9,622 nt of DNA from Chlamydiia bacterium (GCA_003170575.1 PMZB01000189.1:1-9622); one strand, 5' to 3'; counted from the stretch's first letter, positions 1 to 7,566 are shown. Notes: generated from the sequence alone by a model not told the origin. Made by a program: numbers and translations.

Positions 1-33
1 CCTCCAACCTTTCCCTAGAAAACAATCATTTAA

Positions 34-62
34 TTCACAAGTATTATAAAACAAATTATAAT
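34..62 (+). promoter_or_regulatory. sigma70-type promoter for the C78 peptidase gene
   Basis: A -35 box TTCACA (34-39, one mismatch to TTGACA) and a perfect -10 box TATAAT (57-62) are separated by exactly 17 bp. Transcription would start near 69, giving a leader of about 35 nt before the ATG at 104. It lies in an AT-rich stretch at the left edge of the window. This is the best-matching promoter in the window and implies vegetative sigma factor control; no operator is apparent. Positions 1-33 show nothing recognisable. Confidence 0.7.
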
Positions 63-103
63 TAGGTCTATTATATACCAGTAAACATTTTCCAGAAGCA
101 TTG

Positions 104-1432
104 ATGTTTGCTCATTTTCCACGAGATTATATGATATTACTCAATCCGTCCTGTTTTAATGTGAACGAAGTAAATGCTGGGGAGTATGTCTTTTGCAAAA
201 AAGGGACCCAGATTTTTGCCGAGAAAAAAGGGAGTTGGACTTGGATCAAGGCAAATACCTTACCCTCTCGATGGGTTGGCGATTACCATCTTCAAGCCAT
301 TGCTGATGAATTTCGAAAGGTAGATTGCTGTGCAGAGAATGTGATCTTTCTATACCTCGGATACCGCATATTCAACCTAAAAATTGAAAAGTATAACAGT
401 AAGAAAAAAACGGCCATTCCTCTCCTAAAACTATTGTTCCCCCCGTCTCCTGGCGCGACCAAAGTGGAAAGAACGCTTCATCAGGAACTTCTGCCATCTA
501 CTCCCCAAGGATCACAAGAACGAATGGATCAGTCGTCAAATGCGAAGCGCCTGGAGGCTATGTTTACCAAGCCGTGTCAGGCAGATGTTGATCGAGTGAA
601 TCGCTCAAGTGTGAAACAGCTTCAGTTACTGAACGACCCAAGGGCAAAGAATGAAGTGTATTCTCTGTGCTCTGCTCCCGTAGGTATCGAACATTATGCT
701 GAGGGGGCATCTTACTTTTCTTATGATGCAGAAGGGATTGAAGATAACGGTTGGGGATGTGCTTGGAGGGCAATCCAAACTTGTATGAGCAGCTTGCCCC
801 AGAAAGCAAGAAGAAGCTTTCTGGAGCTTTATGAGTATTTTGGTGACGAAGGCCACTTGCGATCGATATATCACTCCCGACATGTGCCCCACCCTCTTGA
901 AAGGGACGATGAGCCCTTTACTTCTCAAAATTTCACACTTGGTTGGGCAACAACCTTTATGGGACAAATGGTTTTTCATAGCTTAGGACTGGATGCCGAT
1001 TTACAAGTGGTCAATGGTATTCCTACATCGGAGGGCCCTCGGATGGTATTTCCAAACACATCTATGACACCCAAGGCTTTTAGAGCACGGGTGAAAGCTC
1101 ATTTTGAGAAAAAGCCGGCTCTTCCCGTTATGATCGGAAATGATATAAGTGCTTTTGCCATCGTGGGCTATGGAGAGGATAGAGAGGACTCAACCACTTT
1201 TCGCCTCTGGATTGCCGATCCACACACGGGAAGAGGAGTGAATAGAAAAGAAAGTCCAGACGTTGGTTTGTACACGATCGAGTATGATAACGAGGGAAGA
1301 GGCGTCCGTACGAGTTTTTCCGAGTCCATGAGAAGGAAGATGTGTGATGGAGGTGGTAGTTTCGACGGCATATACTTGGGCTTTCAATTGCAGCGTTGGG
1401 CTGTTTTATTCCCCGGAGAGGCCGAACGATGA
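104..1432 (+). CDS. UfSP-like cysteine peptidase (family C78, Ufm1-specific protease homologue)
   Basis: The 442-residue product has a C-terminal half (about 195-432) that follows the eukaryotic Ufm1-specific protease order. The nucleophile motif is GWGCAWRAIQT with Cys219. Tyr207 lies 12 residues earlier, the spacing of the UfSP oxyanion tyrosine. A 'PVMIGND' strand (about 341-347) precedes Asp372-Pro-His374, the Asp/His pair of the catalytic triad, and a final FDGIYLGFQL stretch resembles the family's closing strand. UfSPs mature UFM1 and remove it from target proteins. Bacteria lack UFM1, so a host-directed effector role is inferred. ATG4 (family C54) shares the GWGC and DPH fold signature, but the residues after Cys and the Tyr spacing favour UfSP. 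Residues 1-190 match nothing I recognise, and there is no signal peptide or membrane segment. ATG104 is chosen over TTG101, which is directly upstream in frame; the Shine-Dalgarno is weak (AGAAG), so ATG131 remains possible. It has its own strong promoter and is convergent with the carbonic anhydrase gene. Confidence 0.88.
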   Translation: MFAHFPRDYMILLNPSCFNVNEVNAGEYVFCKKGTQIFAEKKGSWTWIKANTLPSRWVGDYHLQAIADEFRKVDCCAENVIFLYLGYRIFNLKIEKYNSKKKTAIPLLKLLFPPSPGATKVERTLHQELLPSTPQGSQERMDQSSNAKRLEAMFTKPCQADVDRVNRSSVKQLQLLNDPRAKNEVYSLCSAPVGIEHYAEGASYFSYDAEGIEDNGWGCAWRAIQTCMSSLPQKARRSFLELYEYFGDEGHLRSIYHSRHVPHPLERDDEPFTSQNFTLGWATTFMGQMVFHSLGLDADLQVVNGIPTSEGPRMVFPNTSMTPKAFRARVKAHFEKKPALPVMIGNDISAFAIVGYGEDREDSTTFRLWIADPHTGRGVNRKESPDVGLYTIEYDNEGRGVRTSFSESMRRKMCDGGGSFDGIYLGFQLQRWAVLFPGEAER

Positions 1433-1479
1433 CGGTCTTTATGCAAATTCACATCTATGAGTTATTTTTTTCCAGTCCC

Positions 1480-2169
1480 TTAATCCATCCACTCTACCAT
1501 GCCGGTTCTTATATCATAGACAGCCGTCGCAATGCTAAGCTTCCCCTCTGCGACCAAAGATTCTATCTCGTGGCTCGAGGCAAGAAGATTCTGTTTTACC
1601 TGTAAGACGTTTGCTTTCACCACGGCCGTCGTCAGTTCATCGCCTTTCATGTCTGGATACTCTTTTTTCACCTGCACAGCAACCGGCTCTATCTGCATCT
1701 GGATCGCGCGAAGACTTCCTTCTAGCGGATGTTCCGATATCACAGCCTTCACCGCGCCACACTCCGTATGCCCCAAGACAACGATGAGAGGAGTATCGAG
1801 ATGTTCGACTGCATATTCAGCTGAACCAATAACATCCGGATTCATCGCCACATTGCCCGCCACGCGTATCACAAATATATCACCAATGCCGCGGTCAAAT
1901 ATCAGTTCGACAGGCACACGTGAATCTGAACATGCGAGTACTGTGGCAAATGGCTTCTGCCCCCCTGACGCAACAGCCTCTCTTCGTGCAGCGCTCTGAT
2001 TCGGATGAGTCAATTTCATCTCTACAAAGCGCTCATTGCCCTCTTTCAGCAAGCCCATTGGATCAAGAACGGCAACAGAGTGTCGCCCACTCATGACAAA
2101 AACACCGCCAACCATTACGCAGATAACCAACAGCGTCATGAAGATGGCTACCACTTTATTCTTTTTCAT
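1480..2169 (-). CDS. Exported beta-class carbonic anhydrase
   Basis: This is a 229-residue zinc enzyme catalysing reversible CO2 hydration. The beta-class signature is complete: CSDSR with Cys80, and Asp82-Arg84 as the active-site dyad, then GHTECGAV with His134 and Cys137. Cys80, His134 and Cys137 are the zinc ligands. Residues 1-5 (MKKNK) followed by a hydrophobic run at about 6-26 form a Sec signal peptide or membrane anchor, so the enzyme should work in the periplasm, unlike the usual cytosolic beta-CAs. The start at 2169 is chosen because GAGGAG lies 6 nt upstream; a longer frame from 2229 would add 20 polar residues in front of the signal and would begin upstream of the likely transcription start. 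Its 3' end lies 47 bp from the convergent peptidase gene, with no terminator hairpin visible between them. An exported role in pH or bicarbonate balance is inferred. Confidence 0.93.
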   Translation of the reverse strand: MKKNKVVAIFMTLLVICVMVGGVFVMSGRHSVAVLDPMGLLKEGNERFVEMKLTHPNQSAARREAVASGGQKPFATVLACSDSRVPVELIFDRGIGDIFVIRVAGNVAMNPDVIGSAEYAVEHLDTPLIVVLGHTECGAVKAVISEHPLEGSLRAIQMQIEPVAVQVKKEYPDMKGDELTTAVVKANVLQVKQNLLASSHEIESLVAEGKLSIATAVYDIRTGMVEWMD

Positions 2170-2200
2170 AAGTCTCCTCGTCTGGAAAGATACAGAGCCT

Positions 2201-2229
2201 ATTTGAGCACTTCTTCTACTTTGCTTCAA
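2201..2229 (-). promoter_or_regulatory. Candidate promoter for the carbonic anhydrase gene
   Basis: On the minus strand TTGAAG (2224-2229) and TCAAAT (2201-2206) are spaced by 17 bp. Each hexamer matches the sigma70 consensus at only four of six positions. A start near 2194 would leave a leader of about 25 nt with the GAGGAG ribosome site, consistent with the start codon at 2169. This is a weak call. Confidence 0.3.
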
Positions 2230-2257
2230 ATCAAAATTTCTGAACGTGTCTCTTCAT

Positions 2258-2350
2258 AAAAGACCCCCTTCTTTTGTAGGCTTACCATGAAAGACACCCC
2301 GTTCTTTTATGGGCTTTCTAAAAAAAAGACCCCCTTCTTATGTTGACTTT
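2258..2350 (+). repeat. Three imperfect 31-35 bp direct repeats in a divergent promoter region
   Basis: The core AAAAGACCCCCTTCTT is identical at 2258-2273 and 2324-2339. A middle copy, AAAGACACCCCGTTCTTTT, begins at 2290. The GAC of each copy lies at 2262, 2293 and 2328, giving periods of 31 and 35 bp. Each unit continues into a GGCTT or GACTT tail, and in the third unit that tail contains the -35 box TTGACT of the ATPase promoter. The first core is also an inverted repeat (AAAAGA, six bases, TCTTTT), and the others are degenerate versions. About three helical turns per period would suit a stacked protein-binding array, but duplication without function is equally compatible. Confidence 0.6.
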
Positions 2351-2371
2351 AAATCCATCTCACAGGATAAT
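2343..2371 (+). promoter_or_regulatory. sigma70-type promoter for the DUF4143 ATPase gene
   Basis: TTGACT (2343-2348) and GATAAT (2366-2371) are each one mismatch from consensus and are separated by 17 bp. The start would fall near 2378. This rules out the in-frame codon at 2309 and leaves a leader of about 27 nt carrying AAGGGAG (2391-2397) before ATG2405. The -35 box sits inside the last of the three upstream repeats. Confidence 0.65.
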
Positions 2372-2404
2372 CAAAATAGAATGTATGAGGAAGGGAGATC
2401 TGCT

Positions 2405-3808
2405 ATGAAACGTGACCGTACCGCTTTTTTACAAGATTGGCTGCATTCCAAAGAGCGAAAACCTTTAGTCATTCGAGGTGCGCGTCAAGTAGGTAAGACC
2501 TGGCTTATTCGAAATCTCGCTCAGGTAGAACAGCATCGTCTTATAGAAATGAATTTTGAAAAACAGCCTGAGCTCAAGTCCTTGTTTTCCTCAAATAATC
2601 CTCGAGAGATTCTCCTCAACATCGCAGCCTCAAAAGGAGGCGCAATCGATCCTTTAAAGACAATACTTTTTTTGGATGAAATTCAAGCCGCTCCGCAATT
2701 ATTAGAAAAATTGCGCTGGTTTCAAGAAGATTTGCCCGATATACCAGTTGTAGCTGCCGGTTCCTTATTAGACATTACTTTGGCAAAACATACTTTTAGC
2801 ATGCCCGTTGGTCGAATAAGTTACATGTATTTAGAGCCTCTTTCTTTTGAGGAGTTCCTAGATGCGACAGGACAACAGGAGCTTCGAGTATACTTAGGCA
2901 AATACGATTGGCAACTACACATCCCTGAGGCACTCCACTCACAATTGATGAAGCTCGTTAAAGAATACCTCATAGTAGGGGGCATGCCCACAGCTGTTGT
3001 AAGCTGGGCCAAGGAAAAAGCCCTGGAAACGGTGAGTCAAATTCATATCGATCTGCTTTCTACGTACCGTGATGACTTTTCGAAATATAGGGGGCGTCTT
3101 GGTCTAGATCGTCTTGATGAAGTGATGCTCTCTATTCCTCGTCAACTTGGGAAAAAATTCGTGTACAAGGAGGTGAGTATTGATACAGGCTCAACCTCCT
3201 TAAAACAAGCTCTCGAATTATTGTGCAGCGCAAAGGTATGTCACAAAGTTGTTTCTACCTCTGCCAATGGATTGCCTCTCGGCGCAGAAAGCGATGACAG
3301 GTGTTTCAAAGTTATCATGCTTGACTGCGGCCTTTGTAGTGCATCCTTAGGGCTATCTTTACACCAATTAGGATCTATATCTGAAATCTCTTTTGTAAAT
3401 AGCGGAGGCATGGCAGAACAGTTTGTAGGCCAGCAACTACGCACTATATTCCCTGCCTATATGTCGCCTGTCACCTATTATTGGCATCGAGCCAAAAAAG
3501 GAGCTGAGGCTGAAGTTGACTACATCATTCAGCATCAAAATCAAGTATTTCCTCTTGAAGTAAAAGCAGGTACAACCGGTACGCTGAAGTCGCTTCATCA
3601 GTTCATGAAAGAGAAAAAGAAAGAGATAGCTATACGAATCAACTCTGATCTTCCTCGAGTAGGTCCTATCCATGTGAAAGATTTTTCGGGAGCATCTATT
3701 GAATACACCCTTTTATCTCTTCCATTCTACCTTTTAGGTCAACTGCACAGGCTTATTCAAAGTCCCGCCTTACCCGCCAAACCAAGAAAGTACCTTACGA
3801 TAGCCTGA
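2405..3808 (+). CDS. AAA-family ATPase with C-terminal DUF4143 (nuclease-like) domain
   Basis: The 467-residue protein belongs to the large AAA_14/DUF4143 family of poorly characterised prokaryotic ATPases. The N-terminal AAA domain has Walker A GARQVGKT (25-32), Walker B ILFLDEIQ (87-94, Asp91 and Glu92) and an AAGSLLD sensor-1-like strand (117-123). After the helical middle (about 145-260) comes a C-terminal DUF4143 part with a PD-(D/E)xK-like arrangement: Glu338, Asp372 in AEVDY, and LEVKAG with Glu385-x-Lys387. Length is slightly above the family's usual size because of a short tail that runs into the convergent gene. The start is fixed by AAGGGAG seven nt upstream and by the promoter before it. 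The cell role of this family is not established. Possible roles in genome maintenance, mobile elements or conflict are guesses. It is probably monocistronic. Confidence 0.88.
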   Translation: MKRDRTAFLQDWLHSKERKPLVIRGARQVGKTWLIRNLAQVEQHRLIEMNFEKQPELKSLFSSNNPREILLNIAASKGGAIDPLKTILFLDEIQAAPQLLEKLRWFQEDLPDIPVVAAGSLLDITLAKHTFSMPVGRISYMYLEPLSFEEFLDATGQQELRVYLGKYDWQLHIPEALHSQLMKLVKEYLIVGGMPTAVVSWAKEKALETVSQIHIDLLSTYRDDFSKYRGRLGLDRLDEVMLSIPRQLGKKFVYKEVSIDTGSTSLKQALELLCSAKVCHKVVSTSANGLPLGAESDDRCFKVIMLDCGLCSASLGLSLHQLGSISEISFVNSGGMAEQFVGQQLRTIFPAYMSPVTYYWHRAKKGAEAEVDYIIQHQNQVFPLEVKAGTTGTLKSLHQFMKEKKKEIAIRINSDLPRVGPIHVKDFSGASIEYTLLSLPFYLLGQLHRLIQSPALPAKPRKYLTIA

Positions 3809-6175
3809 AGCAACACTTTCCCCAACCCTTTCCCAAACTGAAATCTTGCGATATGGTTTTTCAGGAGGGAGAGGAATGACTTCATTGGATGGGTCCTTCC
3901 AACGTAGATGGCAAGAGATGATGCCAAGACGCTCAAGAAGAAAAATCATTCCTCGAAGAGTTAATTTCCCTTTTTTATCATGAACAAGGGTTTTAAGAAA
4001 CTTTCTCTTCCTATCCTCCTCTATAGCCTGCACTGCAGTTTGATCTTTATTACGAGGGATTTTGAATTTTTTCAAAATCACATTTTCTGCCTCACTGCGT
4101 TTCTCTTCTTCTAATTTCCATGGAATTTTCTTTAGCTCCTCATAGACCTTGTCATACTTTTCCTTATTCCAGGAGGGAGGCATTGCTTCTTTCTGAAGAT
4201 CAAGGTATTGGGCTCTTGTTTCATTGTTCTGGCTTACATATGGGATCAGATGAGTGAACAAAATGGAGTAGGGCGTATACGCCTGAAAAAAGGCGCTCCT
4301 AACCGATTCTTTATTATATTGTTCAGTTGTATACATGTCTTCAAAAGTGTATCGACCTCCAGGAATTCCAAGAGTCTCCCCCAAGTCATTATTGGCATGG
4401 GTCAAAGCATGTACACTATGAGCTTCTCCACAATTAAGCTCAGCAGTAACTCCATCAAAGCAAAGCTTTCGGAAATCTGCCAAGAAGCGTTCAAATATCC
4501 CACGCTGTGTTTCTACTAGCTCATGACAAATAAGAAGGTACTGGCTTTTCGCTGTCTGAAAATGCTGGGCGCCACAAAGATTGGAGGCCTGAAGAATTTC
4601 CTTAACAAATGAAAAAGCAAGATTAGGATTTTTGTGAGCAATAAGCTCAGCAGCAGCGTGTCTTAGACAAACCTCCATTTTAGCGTAAAATGCTTCTCGT
4701 TCGACCTCGTTCACGGGAACTCCATCAAACCACTTTTTCTCTTGAATATTCTTCATTAAAGTATCAAGTTGGTCTCTTAGTAACTCCTTTTCCCCCTTTG
4801 TTTCATCACAAAAGCGAGATTTGTTATATATACTATAGTACAAGGAAGCTGCATCTATCTTCTCCCAAGGAAGTGAATCAAAAACCTCATAAAGCGCCGT
4901 AAGAGGCGTGCCTGCCGGTGGCTTTTCTGGGAGCGGATGTTTATCAGTTCCCAAGTGCTCTGGATTAAGTCTGAATGAAGACATAAAAAATTCATCAATG
5001 CCAAGTTGAGGATATTTTTTTCTAAGAAAGGATATTGAAGCCTCAATCTCTTCTCGATATAGATATTTAGCAAGGTCGGTAAGTGGTTTTTGAAGAAGGA
5101 AACAAATTTCTACACTGTCGCACTTTAAACCCTTTGTAATAACTCCTTCTGTAATCTGGAACATAGTGTCAGCTAAAGCCTCTGAACCTTCATGTCCTTC
5201 CCACCTCAAAACTTCTTCTAAAAAATCAGGGATCTGAGTGCCTAGAAGCTGGCATCTTTTAGAATTAGCTCCCTTTGGGTGAAGAAGTGCTTGAAGAGGT
5301 GTTTGGGAAAAATGGTTCTTTGCTATTGGGTTGCAATAGGGGAAAAGGACTCGTATCAGATCTATGTTGCCAACCACAAAAGCAATATGAAGAGTAGTAT
5401 TTTGCTCATCGTCAGTATATTCTGGGGGTATTTTCCCTTTTTCAATAAATTTCTTCGTGGACAACAAAAGGCCGTTTTGCACAGCTTTTAAGCATAATGC
5501 CCCATCTTTCATCACACATTCTTGTTCCTCAATAAGACGAGAAAGGCCTTCATCAAACATACGAGAACAAGCTTCATTCGCCAAATCAGAAATGTACGAT
5601 GGATCAATGTTATAGAGATTCTTTGTAGAAACCCCTTTTTGAATAAGAGCTAGTGCAATATCTGTTTCTTTTTTTTCGCAAGCTAGCTGAAAAAAAGGTT
5701 CCAACCAAGATGGGGATACGGATTGAGGAATTCCCTCCTTCTTCAGTATGCTGATTACCTCATCGAAACAGCTAAACTCAAGAAAGACTTCAAGTTTTGA
5801 CTTGTTTCTTCTTTTTGCTAGCTCAGTTGCAAGAATATCTAATGTTGTATTTATCTGGTTTGTCGCAGCCATCCTTTCAGCATATTTATTGACGTTCTTT
5901 GCCGCAGCATGGCCAAGCAGGGTTTGCGCTATTCTTGCAATGTTAAATGCTGCGGCAAGCTCAGCGTCTGGAAGTTCGAGCCTTACTTTTTCAATTAATT
6001 TCTTTACACATAACCCAAGATCATAAGAATAATGAAAAAACAAGATGTCCAGCAGGCGAAAAAAGAAATTTCTCTGTAGAAAACAGAGGCCTTGTGGCGT
6101 GGATGCCAAAAAGATCTTTTGGGTTTGATCGCATGCTGCATGCTGAGAAATCAAGGAAACAAAACTAACACTCAT
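3770..6175 (-). CDS. Large ankyrin-repeat protein, candidate host-interaction protein
   Basis: This 801-residue protein has one clear ankyrin stretch at about 257-300, where NTTLHIAFVVGNIDLIRVLF is followed by a second unit ending SQTPLQALL. Degenerate ankyrin-like helical pairs lie before it (about 128-250, for example QLACEKKETDIALALIQKG). The remaining 500 residues match nothing I recognise. They include a Cys/His-containing segment (575-606, AELNCGEAHSVHALTHANND) and a highly charged Lys/Glu-rich region at 665-735. No Sec signal or membrane helix is evident. Ankyrin proteins commonly mediate protein binding and are frequent among effectors of intracellular bacteria, so that role is inferred. 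ATG6175 is chosen because the longer frame from 6298 would overlap phoH2 by 101 bp. The gene starts 22 bp after the phoH2 stop on the same strand, suggesting an operon, although the ribosome site (GAG about nine nt upstream) is weak. Its 3' end overlaps the convergent ATPase gene by 39 bp. Confidence 0.82.
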   Translation of the reverse strand: MSVSFVSLISQHAACDQTQKIFLASTPQGLCFLQRNFFFRLLDILFFHYSYDLGLCVKKLIEKVRLELPDAELAAAFNIARIAQTLLGHAAAKNVNKYAERMAATNQINTTLDILATELAKRRNKSKLEVFLEFSCFDEVISILKKEGIPQSVSPSWLEPFFQLACEKKETDIALALIQKGVSTKNLYNIDPSYISDLANEACSRMFDEGLSRLIEEQECVMKDGALCLKAVQNGLLLSTKKFIEKGKIPPEYTDDEQNTTLHIAFVVGNIDLIRVLFPYCNPIAKNHFSQTPLQALLHPKGANSKRCQLLGTQIPDFLEEVLRWEGHEGSEALADTMFQITEGVITKGLKCDSVEICFLLQKPLTDLAKYLYREEIEASISFLRKKYPQLGIDEFFMSSFRLNPEHLGTDKHPLPEKPPAGTPLTALYEVFDSLPWEKIDAASLYYSIYNKSRFCDETKGEKELLRDQLDTLMKNIQEKKWFDGVPVNEVEREAFYAKMEVCLRHAAAELIAHKNPNLAFSFVKEILQASNLCGAQHFQTAKSQYLLICHELVETQRGIFERFLADFRKLCFDGVTAELNCGEAHSVHALTHANNDLGETLGIPGGRYTFEDMYTTEQYNKESVRSAFFQAYTPYSILFTHLIPYVSQNNETRAQYLDLQKEAMPPSWNKEKYDKVYEELKKIPWKLEEEKRSEAENVILKKFKIPRNKDQTAVQAIEEDRKRKFLKTLVHDKKGKLTLRGMIFLLERLGIISCHLRWKDPSNEVIPLPPEKPYRKISVWERVGESVASGYRKVLSWFGG

Positions 6176-6197
6176 AAAAGACTCAGTAGAAAAGAGC

Positions 6198-7517
6198 TTA
6201 CAATAGTTCTGCTGCAAGGGCAGCAAGTTCTGACCGTTCTGTTTTTTCCAAAAAGACTGAGGCTGCAATCGGGTGGTTAAAAAACTTCCCAAAGGCATAT
6301 GTCAGGCCATTTGAGTCTTTATCAAGGTAGGGGTTGTCGATCTGAGTTGGATCGCCAGCCAGAACAACTTTCGTCCCTTCCCCAGCGCGAGACACTATTG
6401 TCTTAACTTCATGCGGCGTCAAATTTTGCGCCTCGTCAATAATAATGTACATTCTTGGTAAAGATCTACCTCTAATATATGTCATTGCTTCCATTTCAAT
6501 CTTTTTGTTTTCCAGAACCCAGGTAAAAGTATCAGTCATTTCATCATTTTGCGAGGAACATAAAAGTTCAAGATTATCAAAGATAGGCTGCATCCAACTG
6601 GAGAGCTTTTCCTCCTTAGTTCCTGGCAGATACCCTATATCTCTTCCCAAAGGCACAATGGGCCGCGACACTAAGATCTTCCTATAGGTGGCATCATCAA
6701 ATACCGTTTTCATTCCCGCAGCAAGAGCCAAAAGTGTTTTTCCTGTACCTGCCGGCCCAATTAACGTAACAAGCTTGACCTCATCTCTCAGAAGCGCATC
6801 AATCGCACATTTTTGCTCTATGTTTCTCGGCTTGATTCCCCAAAGCGATGGAGCTTGCACTAATTTTAGGAACATGTCATCTCCACCATGACAGCGAGCC
6901 ATGGCGCTGGAGTTTTGCCCGTCAGTTAAAACCACATACTCATTTTGTTTGACCCCTGTTCCTTTTATCTGAATGCGGCCTTCTTTAAAAAAGGTATCTA
7001 TTGCAATTTTTTCTACAGGAATAGCCCGACACCCACGTGTAAGGCTGTCATAGGACATCTTAAGATGCTCATAATCTTCTGCTTCGAGACCCATGGCCTC
7101 AGCCTTAAGCCTCAAGGCAAAATCTTTTGAAACAAAGATCACCCGAAACCCTTGCTCTTTTATGAGAAGTGCAGACAGTAAAATCTTATTGTCATTCGTT
7201 TGAACGTCAAACAATCCCCCTGCTTCCTTCTTCATTTCGATAGCAATGCGGATAACAGATTTTGAAGGCAGGCGAATCCCTGTGTGGATATTCCCAGAAC
7301 CTTGCATCCGAATCTCTGAAAGCTTGCGAATAGTAGTCCGGGCATTTTTCCCAACTTCGCCTCCCGCTTTTTTAAGATTGTCTAATTCCTCAAGCACAGT
7401 AAGCGGGATAATGACTTGGTGGCGCGGGAATTTCAAAAAGGCTTCTGGATCATGCACCAGAACATTTGTGTCCAGCACAAATACTTTTTCTTCTTTTTTT
7501 TTGATTGGTGGCTTCAT
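6198..7517 (-). CDS. phoH2: PhoH2-type PIN domain-PhoH ATPase (putative ribonuclease/RNA helicase)
   Basis: This 439-residue fusion joins an N-terminal PIN ribonuclease domain to a PhoH P-loop ATPase, as in PhoH2/YlaK proteins. The PIN part (about 11-150) has VLDTNVLVHD with Asp16, LEELD with Glu44, and the acidic sites Asp109 (NDNKILLSA) and Asp132 (SKDFALRLKA), so the metal site looks intact. The PhoH part (about 225-439) has Walker A GPAGTGKT (254-261), SRPIVPLGRDIGYLPG (284-299), YIRGRSLP (347-354), Walker B IIIDEAQN (358-365) and the AGDPTQID motif (387-394). The length is typical of the family. PhoH2 proteins couple ATP hydrolysis to RNA unwinding and cleavage; the physiological target here is unknown. 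AAGGGG lies four nt before the start at 7517. Downstream, the ankyrin gene follows after 22 bp. It differs from the single-domain PhoH/PhoL housekeeping proteins. Confidence 0.94.
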   Translation of the reverse strand: MKPPIKKKEEKVFVLDTNVLVHDPEAFLKFPRHQVIIPLTVLEELDNLKKAGGEVGKNARTTIRKLSEIRMQGSGNIHTGIRLPSKSVIRIAIEMKKEAGGLFDVQTNDNKILLSALLIKEQGFRVIFVSKDFALRLKAEAMGLEAEDYEHLKMSYDSLTRGCRAIPVEKIAIDTFFKEGRIQIKGTGVKQNEYVVLTDGQNSSAMARCHGGDDMFLKLVQAPSLWGIKPRNIEQKCAIDALLRDEVKLVTLIGPAGTGKTLLALAAGMKTVFDDATYRKILVSRPIVPLGRDIGYLPGTKEEKLSSWMQPIFDNLELLCSSQNDEMTDTFTWVLENKKIEMEAMTYIRGRSLPRMYIIIDEAQNLTPHEVKTIVSRAGEGTKVVLAGDPTQIDNPYLDKDSNGLTYAFGKFFNHPIAASVFLEKTERSELAALAAELL

Positions 7518-7566
7518 GCGACCCCTTTAGTAGAGCTTATTAATGATCTTTTTACCTAGAGGGTGA

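Noticed and set aside
626..979. 117-codon minus-strand open frame
   Set aside because: It is antisense to the catalytic region of the C78 peptidase and has no motif or ribosome site.
104..1432. Classification of the protease as ATG4 (family C54)
   Set aside because: ATG4 also has GWGC and a DPH motif, but CAWRAIQT after the nucleophile, the Tyr at minus 12 and the PVMIG strand fit UfSP better. ATG8 as a substrate is kept as a possibility.
1433..1479. Bidirectional terminator between the protease and the carbonic anhydrase
   Set aside because: There is a T-run at 1464-1471, but no stem of useful length next to it.
1532..1999. 155-codon plus-strand open frame
   Set aside because: It is entirely antisense to the carbonic anhydrase gene, which has complete catalytic motifs; its translation shows no recognisable domain.
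2170..2229. Longer start for the carbonic anhydrase at 2229
   Set aside because: It would put 20 polar residues before the signal sequence and lacks a ribosome site, while 2169 has GAGGAG at good spacing.
2258..2350. CRISPR array
   Set aside because: There are only three imperfect copies with spacers under 20 bp and no cas genes.
2309..2404. Longer start for the ATPase at 2309
   Set aside because: The promoter at 2343-2371 lies downstream of it, and the added residues come from the repeat region; ATG2405 has AAGGGAG.
6176..6298. Longer start for the ankyrin protein at 6298
   Set aside because: It would overlap the conserved 3' end of phoH2 by 101 bp in another frame and adds no recognisable sequence.
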